64,000 nucleotides of DNA, taken from positions 62,001 to 126,000 of the forward strand of contig CANNZV010001054.1 in NCBI GenBank assembly GCA_947561585.1, in the 5' to 3' direction. This document shows, piece by piece, positions 11,936 to 24,231 of the stretch. The stretch comes from Caprella mutica (Eukaryota; Arthropoda; Malacostraca; Amphipoda; Caprellidae). Below the pieces are notes generated by a model. It made no database searches, had not been told where the DNA came from, and was given only the letters and a program-made list of their open reading frames with translations. Positions within the stretch are counted from its first letter, which is position 1. Each line of letters starts with the position of its first letter. The position numbers and the translations under genes are program-made.

Positions 11936-13402
11936 AGTTTGGTTAGGTACAGTTGTTTTGTGCTGACTTCTTCTTTCCTGTGTTCATTATGAGTATTGAT
12001 GAATTTCTTCAATAATATTTATGTACTACAGTACTTGTACCTTATTTCAATCCATTGATATAGTGTTTATTTCAAACTTGTGATGGGACAATATATCCCA
12101 CCAGTCTTGTACATCAGTCTAATAGGACAATATATCCCAATAAAACATGAATATTAATAGTGGGACATATTAGCCCATTCAATTGGAAAGGGTTAAATAT
12201 GATGGTATAATGGTATCTATACTAATTTAGTGCCTTTCATTCTCTGAATTCTGATTTTCCCATGATCTAGAGATTTGCAATTTGGCAAACTATACCTAGA
12301 TCTATTTTGAGCCAGAAATTTTAACAAATTGGATATTTTTATCTTCAATTATTCCAATACAATTTAAAGACTCAAATATTTTATAATCCCAAACTTGCCA
12401 AAATATTGCCAAGTAGGGACATGCTTTATTACATTAATAATACACATGACCCTACCTAATTGAGGATATCTTTGACTTTTTCAACTCTCTTCAGAGAAAT
12501 AATCTTGAACACTAATTCTCTTCTCTCTTCCACTCCACACTATATAAACTCATTCTCTCTTAATTCTTGCACGCTGCCAATGTGACTGTGTGCCAGACTG
12601 GAAAACATAAATTCTAACAGAGTTACTCCTTACTTCATGCATTCCCATCAGTGATGTTTATCATCACAACAAGCCCAATTGTGAAGCTTAAATGACTTAT
12701 TTTACATTAGTTTTCACTTCGGAGTTGAAATTTATAAAATAATTTACTGATTTCTGCATTTTTTTAGGGTTAAAATGAGTAATTTTTGTTCATTCTAAAT
12801 TCCTAACAGAGTTACTAGTCAATCTGAAATGAGTTATTATTCCACTCTGGACTGTGTGTGCACTCCTGTACATATTCACATTAAATTGTTGATCAATTCA
12901 ATCTTTTCTAGTTTCTATTTATTATTTTTTTTTGTGTGTGTGCAGGCCTATTCTTTAAATCCTATGTTCTTCTGTAATTTCTGTGTATAAGAGAAAATGT
13001 AGTGGTGTCAATACATCTGCTCATAGAAAAGCCTAAAAAGGATGACTGACCGTTTGGTACAGCATGAAATTTTTCCATCTGACTTCTGATGACATTTCCA
13101 CTAAATATTATCTAGTCTGAATCATGTAGAGTAGGTCAGTTAGGGGTATTTGTGGCTCAAATCCTATGTTCCCTTGTTAATTTTGACTCAACATTGGGTG
13201 CCTGCCTCTTGAACCATTCATCAATTCTTGGCAATACAGTAGTGATGACTTTCATCTAACACATTTTATAACTGTATTCTGACTAGATAGAGTTATCAAC
13301 TAGGTGTCCAGTGTACTGCTGTTGATGTTCATGTATAAATCAATTGAATGATCTAGGACAAGTCTTAAAAATTTCGGTGATTTTTAATTCTATAGACATG
13401 AA
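11936..13402. other. Intergenic, no gene seen
   Basis: Contains a few short inverted repeats, for example GGGACAATATATCCCA-type motifs near 12085-12145. No coding exon or RNA gene recognised. Confidence 0.4.
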
Positions 13403-13403
13403 G

Positions 13404-13530
13404 ATGTACAGGGCGACCCACAAAAGTGTACACAACTTCAAATTCGCATATTTCAACAACTATTGAAAGTATAGTTTTCTTTCAAGTGTCATTTTGTTTT
13501 GAACACTTTTTTGTGGGTCATCCTGTATAA
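13404..13530. mobile_element. Mariner-like MITE (~125 bp)
   Basis: Terminal inverted repeats ACAGGGCGACCCACAAAAGT and, at the other end, ACTTTTTTGTGGGTCATCCTGT, flanked by TA on both sides. TA target sites and ACAGGGTGNCCCA-type ends are typical of Tc1/mariner-derived MITEs in arthropods. Confidence 0.75.
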
Positions 13531-13815
13531 TGGTAATTGATTACAATAACATTTCTATATGTTTTTGCATTTTAGTCACTCTCAGTATTTTATGCTTGAG
13601 GAAGCATAGATTTTTGCTAAGATTCTCTGCAATTTACAAACAGTTTTGAAAGCTCTTGTGCTAAAAAGAATTAATTTCAAAATTTAATAAATTCAGCAGA
13701 GATCTTGTAATTGTTTCACATACAGAATTATAATTAAGAATTTCTTTTGTATGATTATAAGTAGCTTTAATGCTAAAATGCCATGACTGCTTCTGACGAG
13801 CCTTTCTTTTTTCAG

Positions 13816-15087
13816 TCATCATGCCTGCAGTCACTCCCGATGTTGCCTGGGCAATTGTCCGCAAGAACCATGCCTTCATCATGAAGAGGCCTAACTTGAA
13901 GGCTTTCTCCAAGGAAACCTACAACCTCAAGAACATCCACAGCAAGAAATACAATGGCTTCGTCAACAAACAAGTCATCGATGTTGGCTTCGGTTACAAA
14001 AATAAGGGCCTCGTCATTAAGAACTCAAAGGCCACTTTTGAAGTGAGTCATGGAATATAATTATTAATATATAATTATAAAGTAGTATTTTCACTGAACA
14101 TAACATTGTTCAGAAATTGTAGATCTAATTGCTGTGTTGAAAGATGGTATCTAGTGAGACAATACTAAATTAAATCAATTAGGAAGTCCTTCAACACTAT
14201 TTTTCATACATAATAAAAATTATTGGCTTCATTTTCACAAGTTTTTGTAAATTTTTCCCATTTCTGATAGTGAGTGACTTTGTTACATTTCTAAAATTTA
14301 TTGCTTCTTCATAGTCCCTTGTATTTATATTCTTTTATCGACAATTATATCTTATGAAAACTGGTTTGATAACTTCAATATTCTGGAACAGAAATTCATC
14401 TCTACTCTACTGAATTCAATTTGTGAAATAGACAATGTGTTCTGAAGAAGTTTATTGACAAATTAGCCAATCTATTTAAATCTTAATTTTGTTTTTCCTC
14501 AGAAAAAACCAGCCAAGCACTTCATGACCAGAGAAGTTAAGGCCAGTGACAAGAGAGCACTGAGACTCGTGAGAGTAGCCACCAGAGGAGAGAAGTGCAG
14601 AACTGATCTCGAAATGGTGAGCGGAACATGACCCAACAGCTGATAAAAAAAGGACTTACGTTTTTTCACACGGCTTTTTTAAACAAAAATGCAGCTGAAA
14701 AAAAAGCTCAATATAACTGCACATTTTTTAAAACCCCTGTGTGAGATGAGAGGGCCCGACCATATTGTTTGAACCAGCATTAGTCTAATTTCTCTAAACT
14801 CGTTAACCACTTATTTTTTCTCCGTGCACTGTTCAACTCCCCCATTTTGTTTGCAGACCGCTCTTGCCAAGGCTTCAAGAATTCTGAGAGCTGAACGTAA
14901 AATCACCGGCGAGGACAAGAAAGTCCCCAAGAGAAAGAGGTTTGTCAAGAAATCCAAGAAAGTTCTAGCCACCAAAGAAAAGAAAGTCTCTGGTGAGAAG
15001 AAAGAAAAGAAAGCCAACAAGGAAAAGAAAGACTTGAAGAAGCAGAGAAAATCCAAGAAAGTCGCAAAGAAGGCTGGCAAGAAGTAA
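13816..15087 (+). CDS. RPL28: Cytosolic large-subunit ribosomal protein L28 (eL28)
   Basis: Component of the cytosolic 60S ribosome. Coding exons: 13821-14042 (this exon starts at 13816 with five 5'UTR bases after a polypyrimidine acceptor), 14503-14616 and 14857-15087. All junctions are GT-AG in phase 0. The product is 188 residues, longer than the usual 137-144. Family hallmarks: the N-terminal Trp-(Ile/Val)-Val-Arg-(Lys/Asn)-(Asn/Cys) pattern, here WAIVRKNHAF (10-19); the Asn-Leu-Lys-Asn...Tyr-Asn-Gly segment (38-49); and ALAKASRILRAERK (114-127), matching the conserved ALRRASAILRSQKP block. The last ~55 residues are a Lys-rich tail that accounts for the extra length. The ATG follows the acceptor directly, so a separate 5'UTR exon is expected upstream, as is common in ribosomal protein genes. 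Confidence 0.93.
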
Positions 15088-15089
15088 AC

Positions 15090-15095
15090 AATAAA
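15090..15095 (+). terminator. RPL28 poly(A) signal
   Basis: AATAAA begins only two bases after the stop codon, implying a 3'UTR of about 25-40 bases. Very short 3'UTRs are common in ribosomal protein genes. Confidence 0.75.
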
Positions 15096-15764
15096 GTTTG
15101 CCTGTGAAAAATCTGTCTTTCATTGCATTTAATTGATCTAGAATCACATGTTTGAATGAGGAAAACTACGAAGGTTTTGGTCTGACAAACTTAAAGGCCC
15201 GGAATATTAATGTGTACCTTCATGGGAGTCCCTGTCATGACAGTAACTAACTTTAAACAATTAGGCCCTAATTTTTTCTCTACCACGGCTTTGTCACAGA
15301 CGAAAAAGAATTAAGACCACATGCTTATATAGGGTAGTCAGACATTCAGTTACTCTGTTAAAAAGAATTCTTCCCAATAAAGGGCTTCTGAAGCTCAAGT
15401 AAGCCCACTCCCTGAAAACACTTCACCATTCCAACAGACACCCGTGAAATTCGAACCGTTAAAATTCCTTAAGGCTTCAGCTACCTGAACAATCTTTCAT
15501 ATGCATATGAATGGCATCTTAATCACAAGCACGTGACCGCAGTCATCAATTTGCAGTGTGAAGTAGTCCTATGTAAACGGGACAAACCATTCTCTCGCTA
15601 CATACAACGCCGAATAAAATCCTTATCACAAACTACACTTTTCACTATTATCAAACAAATTTTAAGGGACCTTTCAGGTTAGAAACTGAAAAAACCTTTC
15701 TTTTCTATAGTCTGAAATGATTCCTCATTTTCTCTACAAGAACGTCTAAAAGCAAGGCTGGTAC
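15096..15764. other. Intergenic between RPL28 and the LINE
   Basis: No exon, RNA gene or known repeat recognised. Confidence 0.4.
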
Positions 15765-18026
15765 AAGTGTACTTGTTGTTTAGCCTCCTCGCCAGGACGG
15801 AGGGGCGCCCCAGGTTTCAGCCACCCGAGGCACTGTGTGGGCTTAAGGGAAACCCGCATCACTCAGGAAGTTAATAACTGCCTGAGGATGGGTCCAAAGG
15901 TGCTCCAGTGAGTGAATGTTGTGTGTAGTCCTGTGTTGGTGTAGTGACTGACATTGTGTAAGAATTGAGAGATCGCGCCCTGATCGGCTTGACAGAAGTC
16001 ACACCGATCAGAGTTCGATCTCCCAATCCTGTGCATGTAGTAAGGAAGGGTGGTGGCCACATCTCAGACGTGATAGGGTAACCCTATCACGACGAGACAT
16101 GGCAGACTCACTAGGGTCGATGGCTGGAGGCCTAGACCCAAGGAGTTTGTTAGGAAGGGAGGAGGCTAGAGCTCGTTGTGCATGTGTTTTTGAAGAGAAG
16201 TGTGGAAGGGAGATTGGTGGTGTGTAGTGTGCGTGGTGTCCTCCTCTCAGTTTGCATGTAGTGTAGGGGATGTGAGGGGTCTAGTGTGGAAGTGTAAAAA
16301 TGTGTGCCCCTCATGTCCATGTGTGAGGTAGGACTCGTGTTTCTGTGTGTAGGTGGTGTGTGGGAGTTGTTTGTGTACTTATTTGAGGCTATGTGGTTTC
16401 TGCCCTATGTACTTATAGTCTCACACTCGTGAAACGAGTAGATAACACGTATCAATGAAAGGGACATGAGGAGGGGATTAAGAGATTGGGGTTGGTATGA
16501 GGAAGATTAAGAGAGAGTGGGGTTGGTATGAGGAAGATTAAGAGAGAGTGGGGTTGGTATGAGGAAGATTAAGAGAGAGTGGGGTTGGTATGAGGAAGAT
16601 TAAGAGAGAGTGGGGTTGGTATGAGGAAGATTAAGAGAGAGTGGGGTTGGTATGAGGAAGATTAAGAGAGAGTGGGGTTGGTATGACTGAGGCAGATGAA
16701 GAGGATGAGTGATGCAGATGAAGCCGATGGAAAGGCACATTCAAGAAAACCCTGACTGACTGACTGTACAACCGGTGGCAATGCGGAGTGCAGTGTTTTT
16801 TGGAGTGTCTGTAGGTAGGTGTTGGATATGTCAGGTGACCAGGCTGTGTGGGCGTAGGTGAGGATGGGTCTGATGAACTGTTTGTAGAGTGTTGTTATGT
16901 CTTCCTTGGGAGTGTCCGTAAGTTGTGTGAGTGAGTGCGCGGAGGACGTTCAGTCTTTGTTTGGCTCTGTTGTAAATGTCGGTTATGTGGTGTTAGAACG
17001 TCCAGCCGCGGTCGAGTGTAACTCCAAGGATTTTCGGCGTGTTGTTAATGGGAAGGGGAGTGTTGTTGAGTGTAATGTTTGGATGGGTTCTGTATTCAAG
17101 GGTGTAACTAAGGTGACTGAAGATTTGTTTGCGGAGACCTTTAATCTGTTTGTTTCTAGCCAGTCTTCTAATGAGTGGATGTATGTTTTTGTAAATTGTT
17201 GGCGGCGGTCTCGTGCTTGGGATGTTGTGAGATGATGGTGACATCATCTGCATATGAAAGAGTGTAAACCGAGGTGTGGGTTGGCGTAGGGAGGTCGTGA
17301 AGGTATAGGTTGAAGAGTGTAGGTGAGAGTACGGAGCGGTACTCCGTCTGTGTAGTGAAGTGTTCTGGAGGACTTGCCGTTGTATAGTGTTTTGCCAGAG
17401 TGGCCTGAGAGATAATTGGCAAGCCATTTTTTATATGAGTCATGGATGTGTGTGTTGAGTATTTTGTTAATGAGTAGGTGTCTAGGTACCGTGTCGAAGG
17501 CTTTACTAATGTCTATGGCAGCTATAATTGTCCTATCCGCAGCTTTGTTGGAGTTCAAGCCTACGAGTGTTGTCTGTGAGAGGTGGGTAAGAAGAGTAGA
17601 TGTGGAGTGTTGGGATCTGAAGCCGTGTTGTGAGGGGGATAGTGGGATGTGTGGTGAAATGTTGTTTAGAACCAGCCTCGAGTATTTTGGGGTGGAGAGG
17701 AGTGATATAGGTCTGTATGAGGCCAGTTCTGTGGTTGGTTTGTTGGGCTTCAGGATCGGGATGATTTTGACTAGTTTCCAGGTGTTGGGTATACTATTGT
17801 TCTGTAGTGAGAAATTGAAGATGTCTGTGAAGGCTCTGATGGCAAGTGGCCCTTGATGTTTGTTAGATATGCCATCAGGACCTGTGGAGGAAGTGTTCTT
17901 GGTCTCGGTAACCATTGCCGGGGTGAAGGGGGGTGTGAGGAGCTTTTGAGTGCATGTTTTGTGCAGGCGACGCAATATAATCCTATCTACTGGGCGGGTG
18001 GGTAACCTACTCGTGGAAGCGTACAT
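15765..18026 (-). pseudogene. Decayed non-LTR retrotransposon (Jockey/CR1-type LINE), 5'-truncated
   Basis: Reads on the minus strand from 18026 down to about 15765. The reverse transcriptase is spread over three frames with frameshifts. Visible blocks: STGPDGISNK, SYRPISLLSTP, HGFRSQHSTSTLLTHL, AAIDISKAFDTVPRHLL (catalytic Asp region), SYADDVTIIS (second catalytic block, in another frame), QFIRPILTYA near 16830, and a C-terminal Cys-rich segment CDFCQADQG near 15990. The upstream endonuclease domain is missing, so the copy is 5'-truncated. A 31-bp minisatellite (16490-16690) interrupts the region after the reverse transcriptase. The element is more GC-rich than its surroundings and cannot make an active enzyme. 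Confidence 0.9.
16485..16690. repeat. 31-bp minisatellite inside the LINE
   Basis: About 6.5 copies of a 31-bp purine-rich unit (GGGGTTGGTATGAGGAAGAT plus TAAGAGAGAGT), nearly perfect. It lies within the LINE, between its reverse transcriptase and C-terminal blocks. Confidence 0.95.
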
Positions 18027-18027
18027 G

Positions 18028-18360
18028 TGTACTAGGAAGTGCTAGCGTACAGTTATTACTGCATCAAAACTACACCTGGGTGCAGTTTTGTGCAATACAC
18101 TATTTTACGATGCTTAACCTTCCGTCATTTTTAGACTGATTATAGCCATCAAAATTGCAAAATGAAGTGGAGAATGGAAGTGAGGATAATTTTATTTGAA
18201 TTTCAGTTTAGAATTTTGGGAAAATAACCATTGAAAACATTTTTCGCCAAAAAATGACTGAAGATGGTAAACATCATAAAATGGTATATTGCACAGAACT
18301 GCAATTAGTTGTAGTTTTGACGCAGAATTAAATTGCTGTACACCAGCACTTCCTAGTACA
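18028..18360. mobile_element. ~330-bp foldback MITE
   Basis: Inverted arms of about 100 bases with ends TGTACTAGGAAGTGCT and its perfect complement. The arms also share CATCAAAACTACA-type and TTTTGTGCAATA-type segments with mismatches. It starts within two bases of the 5' end of the LINE remnant. No clear target duplication is seen. Confidence 0.8.
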
Positions 18361-18749
18361 AATAAACTTGTTCTAGTATGCTTTTAAACATTCATGAAGA
18401 GAAAAATATGGAGTCATTTCAGACTAAAGAAAATGTTATTGTACGGTTTTCAACCTACAGGGCAGACCCTAATGTTAAACTTGGCCATGATTAAATATCA
18501 GCAAAACTTCAGTGATGCCCTTACACACAACCACAGATAGATATAGAAAGATAAAAACTAGCAAGCGACTAGAAGCATTGTAAGCTGGTATACACTAACC
18601 CCATCAAACGACTTAAAAGAGAACCCCTCTAAAACTGCTAGTAGCGTTGTGATATTATTAAAATAAGTATAGTACAGTAGAAGATAGAGGATGGAATTGA
18701 AATTTCAGACTATTTATAACTGTATAATACATATAACTGGAAACAGTGA
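18361..18749. other. Region downstream of MRPL3
   Basis: Should hold the MRPL3 3'UTR (minus strand). No canonical AATAAA is seen on the minus strand in this stretch. Confidence 0.4.
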
Positions 18750-21700
18750 TCACTTGCTTGCCTCATAGACAATAGACTCTTTACTAAATGGGTGCACCTT
18801 CTCCCAGTGGCTGTCAACTTCATCTACAGAGTCCTCTTCGGGGAAGAAGGTGGGGAATGGGGGGTGATTTAGAGGATCTCTGAATCTGTTGGTAGGTATT
18901 TCAAAAAAATTATATCTAACTATATTAAACTTTGATTTGAATATTGACACAAACCACGATTGTGGTTAACTTGCCTGTTGTGGTGCAAACCGCTGTCATA
19001 GATGTTCAAGTAAGAGCCAGTCGCTCCTGGTACTGCAGCTCCCATCACCCAAATACACTGAAACTCGGAATTAACTCGCACGATCTGAAAGAGAGAAGAT
19101 AATGAGACAACAATAGCAGTTTAGCCTATCACAACAGGAGAAACTGTTTAGCGTATCACAACAGGAGAAACTGTTTAGCGTATCACAACAGGAGAAACTG
19201 TTTAGCGTATCACAACAGGAGAAACTGTTTAGCGTATCACAGCAGGAGAAACTGTTTAGCGTATCACAGCAGGAGAAGCTGTTTAGCGTATCACAGCAGG
19301 AGAAGCTGTTTAGCCTATCACAGCAGGAGAAGCTGTTTAGCCTATCACAACAGGAGAAGCTGTTTAGCCTATCACAACAGGAGAAGCTGTTTAGCCTATC
19401 ACAACAGGAGAAGCTGTTTAGCCTATCACAACAGGAGAAGCTGTTTAGCCTATCACAACAGGAGAAGCTGTTTAGCCTATCACAACAGGAGAAGCTGTTT
19501 AGCCTATCACAACAGGAGAAGCTGTTTAGCCTATCACAACAGGAGAAGCTGTTTAGCCTATCACAACAGGAGAAGCTGTTTAGCCTATCACAACAGGAGA
19601 AGCTGTTTAGCCTATCACAACAGGAGAATCTGTTTAGCCTATCACAACAGGAGAATCTGTTTAGCCTATCACAACAGGAGAATCTGTTTAGCCTATCACA
19701 ACAGGAGAAGCTGTTTAGCCTATCACAACAGGAGAAGCTGTTTAGCCTATCACAGCAGGAGAAACTATTTAGAGTATCACAGCAGGAGAAACTGTTTAGC
19801 GTATCACAGCAGGAGAAACTGTTTAGCGTATCACAGCAGGAGAAACTGTTTAGCGTATCACAGCAGGAGAAACTGTTTAGCGTATCACAGCAGGAGAAAC
19901 TGTTTAGCGTATCACAGCAGGAGAAACTGTTTAGCGTATCACAGCAGGAGAAACTGTTTAGCGTATCACAGCAGGAGAAACTGTTTAGCGTATCACAGCA
20001 GGAGAAACTGTTTAGCGTATCACAGCAGGAGAAACTGTTTAGCGTATCACAGCAGGAGAAACTGTTTAGCGTATCACAGCAGGAGAAACTGTTTAGCGTA
20101 TCACAGCAGGAGAAACTGTTTAGCGTATCACAGCAGGAGAAACTGTTTAGCGTATCACAACAGGAGAAACTGTTTAGCGTATCACAGCAGGAGAAACTGT
20201 TTAGCCTATCACAACAGGAGAAGCTGTTTAGCCTATCACAACAGGAGAAGCTGTTTAGCCTATCACAACAGGAGAAGCTGTTTAGCCTATCACAACAGGA
20301 GAATCTGTTTAGCCTATCACAACAGGAGAATCTGTTTAGCCTATCACAACAGGAGAATCTGTTTAGCCTATCACAACAGGAGAATCTGTTTAGCCTATCA
20401 CAACAGGAGAATCCGTTTAGCCTATCACAACAGGAGAATCTGTTTAGCCTATCACAACAGGAGAATCCGTTTAGCCTATCACAACAGGAGAATCTGTTTA
20501 GCCTATCACAACAGGAGAATCTGTTTAGCCTATCACAACAGGAGAAACTGTTTAGCCTATCACAACAGGAGAAACTGTTTAGCCTATCACAACAGGAGAA
20601 ACTGTTTAGCTTATCACAACAGGAGAAACTGTTCAGCCTATCACAACAGGAGAAACTGTTTAGCTTATCACAACAGGAGAAACTGTTCAGCCTATCACAA
20701 CAGGTACTGTTTCAAAACGAATTTTCACCTTGCATCCCCTCAGAGTCCTGTACTCCATTCCCATGTGTCCCGGCATCTTCTTGCCAGGCAGCACACCTCT
20801 CCGAGAACCATAACCGATGTAACCGCCTCTCCTGTGGTTCTTGGTGGTGCCCTGACCCTGAGGACCACCCTTGAACCCCCACCTCTTCATCACTCCTTGA
20901 AATCCTCGGTCAATTCTGCAACAAAAGATAATATCTTTCAATTGATTGACAACTTTTGATATGAACAAACTCACTAGAAATTTATTGATAAAGATCTCCA
21001 ATGCTGAATTCAAATTTCTCTAGAAATGCTTTATATTTCTATGTAGCTATAGCAGACTTTTTTAAATTAATTTATATGAAGAAGGTCATGCCTAAACATA
21101 TTGTTTAAGAGAAAACTACTCAAAGTGGAGACCGGAACTATTTGTGGAAAATATGTTCTTATGATACAATATTTTTACACATAATTTATAAGATTAATTT
21201 TTCCATTAAAAAAAGACAAGGAATTTTATACTTTTAAGATAAGAATTTCAAATCAAGAATGGATCAGAATTAGCCGGTGCACTCACGTGAAGTTACTGAT
21301 GTCAACAGCGTCTCCCGCTCTGAAATGGTTGGCGTAAAGGGGTGTACCGGGGGCTAGAACGGCATTGTCAGTCACTAGGAACTTTGTGAGCTTTTTCTTA
21401 GGTCTCACACCGGCCTCTGAAAACATATTGTAGTACTCCTTCGTGAACTGAAAGAAATGGAAAATGAAGGTAATAATGGAATACAAATATTAACAGTGAA
21501 GGAAAATGCTTAAAGGGCAAGTTTCGAGTTATTGAACTGTTTCATATTCAATACTGCATGTAGCTATGTATCATGGATACCAATTTAAAATGTTAAATTA
21601 TATTGTTTTTCTTTTATGTCTGAAAATGTAGAACCGTGCAATAACTTGGAAATTACCCAAAAAATGTTATGAAGTAAAAGACAACATCAACTTATAGCAC

Positions 21701-24231
21701 AGGAAACCAGATAATTAATTATTGTCCAATAATGTACAATACTAGTGTACTTTCCCGTTAAAAATAACGGGTCATCATCAATACCAATTTATTACCCGTC
21801 ATTACGTTACTTTTAATGAATTGAATAAAAATTTAATTTTCTGCAAAGTCTAATTTATTTTGTAGATAAAAAACATTTAAAAATTGAATAGAAACAGAGA
21901 AGTTTAAATATCAAGTCAATATATTCCCGTGCGTATCATAGTTACATTCTTCATGTTTAATACCCGTAGTGTAAAAGCGGACACCAAATAAATAAACACA
22001 CTAAGGAAATTATTAGGATAGAAGATTATGATTTGCTCACCTTAGAGTGATTAGCTATTGGAAATAAACCATTTAGCTACATTGTATTTGCCTATAAATA
22101 ATAAATTCGATTAACATAGCTAGGCTGAAATAATAGTATACAGTGTGCCTTCAGAAATGTATCCACTGCCATCAAATATACATATCAAAATGAATTCTTA
22201 AACATTTGAAATAAATAAAAATAATATCAGAACTTGGTATCAACAATATGAGTAATTTAAATAAATCTGAAAACCTCAATTCATTCCAACTCAAAATTTC
22301 TGGGTGTAATTTGAATAATTTAGAAATTGGTAAAAAAATTAGGTTGAATTAATATTCAAAACTATATAAATACAAAATACAGAAAATTGTCCGAACACAA
22401 GATAATTCTATGGCTACTTATTATTAGAAATATGCATCTTATAAGTGCTATTTATAATTCATTACTATTAATCCACACATCTATGGTAGCAACATATTAT
22501 CGGGAAATGACGAATAATGTGGATTCAAGGCAGTGGATAAATTTATTTCTGGACACACTGTACATTAAATATAAATTAATAACCATGACTCACAAGTCTG
22601 GGATCAGCAGAGTCAGAGCCGACTATCAGGGCACCGCGTGGTTTCTTGGCTCTCCTAGCAAAGTCCTTGTGATCTTTAGCGGCCAAGTCACTGTGAGGAA
22701 TATGTCGCACAACGTGATTGTCTGATATCTGAAAGAGAAACCAACTATAAAAAAAAAATAAAAGCAGTTTCATTAATAAATGTATCTACAATATTGACAA
22801 AAAAAATAGTTTTTCTGCAAGACATTCTATTTAGTTAATTTGGAAACATTTTATAGGAAAATAATAAACTTCAAACATTCTTTCCAATTAATTCATTCCG
22901 ACACCTCATTGTGAAGTCATTGAAAAAAAAGACAAAAAAAAAACCATTGAATAGAAGAATGAAAACAACCATATTTTTAGTTTTCACTCATTTTTAATGA
23001 CTAAATGTGATTACAAGAATGATAAGGGGTGAAAGATTTATAAAGTAGGGTAAGTTCCGAGTTATCGAACATTCCACATTTTCGGAACGATAGAAAAATA
23101 TATGACAATATCATTAAACCATCATTTTAAATTACAATGACGTATTAAATAATAATTAAATTTTTCCTTACATATCCGAAGCTATGGAACCGTCTAATGA
23201 CTTGTAACTTGACGTATGCCAATGACATATAAAAGTAGTGTACTCACATGTACAAGTGTAGTGAGAATTCTCTTTCCATCCCTCAGCCACATGGGATAGA
23301 CACCAATCTTCTTACCGATGAGACCCACTCTCTGGGACTTTGAGTTCCACTCTCCTTTGGTGAAGGGGGTCATGTCCAGCATCGACTCTCTCTTCTCTGG
23401 AAACAGGAAAAAAAAAAACTACTAAATTGTACACAGGATAGAGGAAAATTAAAATTGTACACAGGAAGGAATGAACTGAACTATTGCCAATTGAATACTT
23501 TGACTACAAACAATAAAGTGCATTTCTCTCTATTTCCCATTTAAAACTGTCACTTGACTCACCTTCATATTCCTCCTCTATTATGTCTTCAATATATTGC
23601 TCATTTTCTGGAGTCACATGCTCGGGGTATAACTGAAGAGAAAAAAAGAAATAAATAAACAATTAAACATGTGAAATTTTGTGAGGTTAAAGATGCATAA
23701 TATAAAAAATTTAAAATATTTGAAAGAATATTATGGATCATAAGACTGAAGGAACAATGTTCCACCTTAGCTAAAGGCTGCTATGATCATTAATTATATC
23801 TATTAAGAATTATTTATAACAAATAATGTGAAATAATTAATAATAAGATACATTTATTAGATTAGGACTAACCGTTCTGGTGACTTTAGCGTGCCAGAAT
23901 GGTGCATTAGTGTGTCTCCTCTTGTTCCTGAATCTTTGGTTCTTGTATTTGTGTCTCACGGGTTGGTAGTTCTGCAAGGATCCACAGACTGGCAATAAAC
24001 TGAGAAAAAAGGAGAGAGATCAGATTCAGAAACTTGGGAAATAATATAAGCTTTGATGAATAGTTATTTATTTAAAGATATTTCAAACTTAATGATTATA
24101 ATATTGAAAATTTACCAATAAAGATAGAGTGTGAATACTTACGAATTTACTGTAAGTTTCTGTAGCTGAGGTAAGATGCCAGGACTGGAGATTCTCTTTA
24201 TGCAATTGCCTAAATTTACTAACATTGACAT
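18750..24231 (-). CDS. MRPL3: Mitochondrial large-subunit ribosomal protein uL3m
   Basis: Nuclear gene for a mitoribosomal protein. Nine coding exons on the minus strand, in order: 24231-24143, 23999-23873, 23632-23563, 23396-23248, 22728-22594, 21447-21287, 20915-20729, 19084-18975 and 18885-18750. The phases join to 387 residues; human MRPL3 has 348. Exon 1 encodes a basic presequence ([17 protein letters not shown], no acidic residues) expected of a mitochondrial import signal. The uL3 core is clear: [15 protein letters not shown], then [17 protein letters not shown] and KKMPGHMG, then [10 protein letters not shown] near the end, matching PFPTYFP in the human protein. The last intron (18974-18886) is GC-AG with donor AG/GCAAGT. 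Introns carry a 27-bp minisatellite and two family B MITEs. A second copy of exon 1 lies 15 kb upstream. The gene looks intact. Confidence 0.95.
19118..20703. repeat. 27-bp minisatellite (~58 copies) in an MRPL3 intron
   Basis: Unit TTTAGCGTATCACAACAGGA plus GAAACTG. Variants come in blocks: CGTATC or CCTATC, CAACAGG or CAGCAGG, and AAACTG, AAGCTG or AATCTG, each homogeneous over many neighbouring copies. The array fills almost all of the intron between 20729 and 19084, starting 26 bases inside the donor and ending about 34 bases before the acceptor. Confidence 0.97.
21512..21663. mobile_element. MITE family B copy in an MRPL3 intron
   Basis: Diverged inverted arms (GGGCAAGTTTCGAGTTATTG at the left, TGCAATAACTTGGAAATTACCC-type end at the right). 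Related to the less diverged copies at 55247 and 61574. Confidence 0.6.
23044..23216. mobile_element. MITE family B copy in an MRPL3 intron
   Basis: Left arm GGGTAAGTTCCGAGTTATCG, flanked by TA. Right arm is degenerate (CCGAAGCTATGGAACCGTC). It ends about 30 bases before the donor of the exon at 23396-23248. Confidence 0.65.

Noticed and set aside
14811..15147. Hydrophobic minus-strand frames opposite RPL28
   Set aside because: Complement of the Lys-rich tail of RPL28 (AAG/CTT), a shadow.
16897..17856. Plus-strand frames of 112 and 146 codons
   Set aside because: Complement of the LINE reverse transcriptase.
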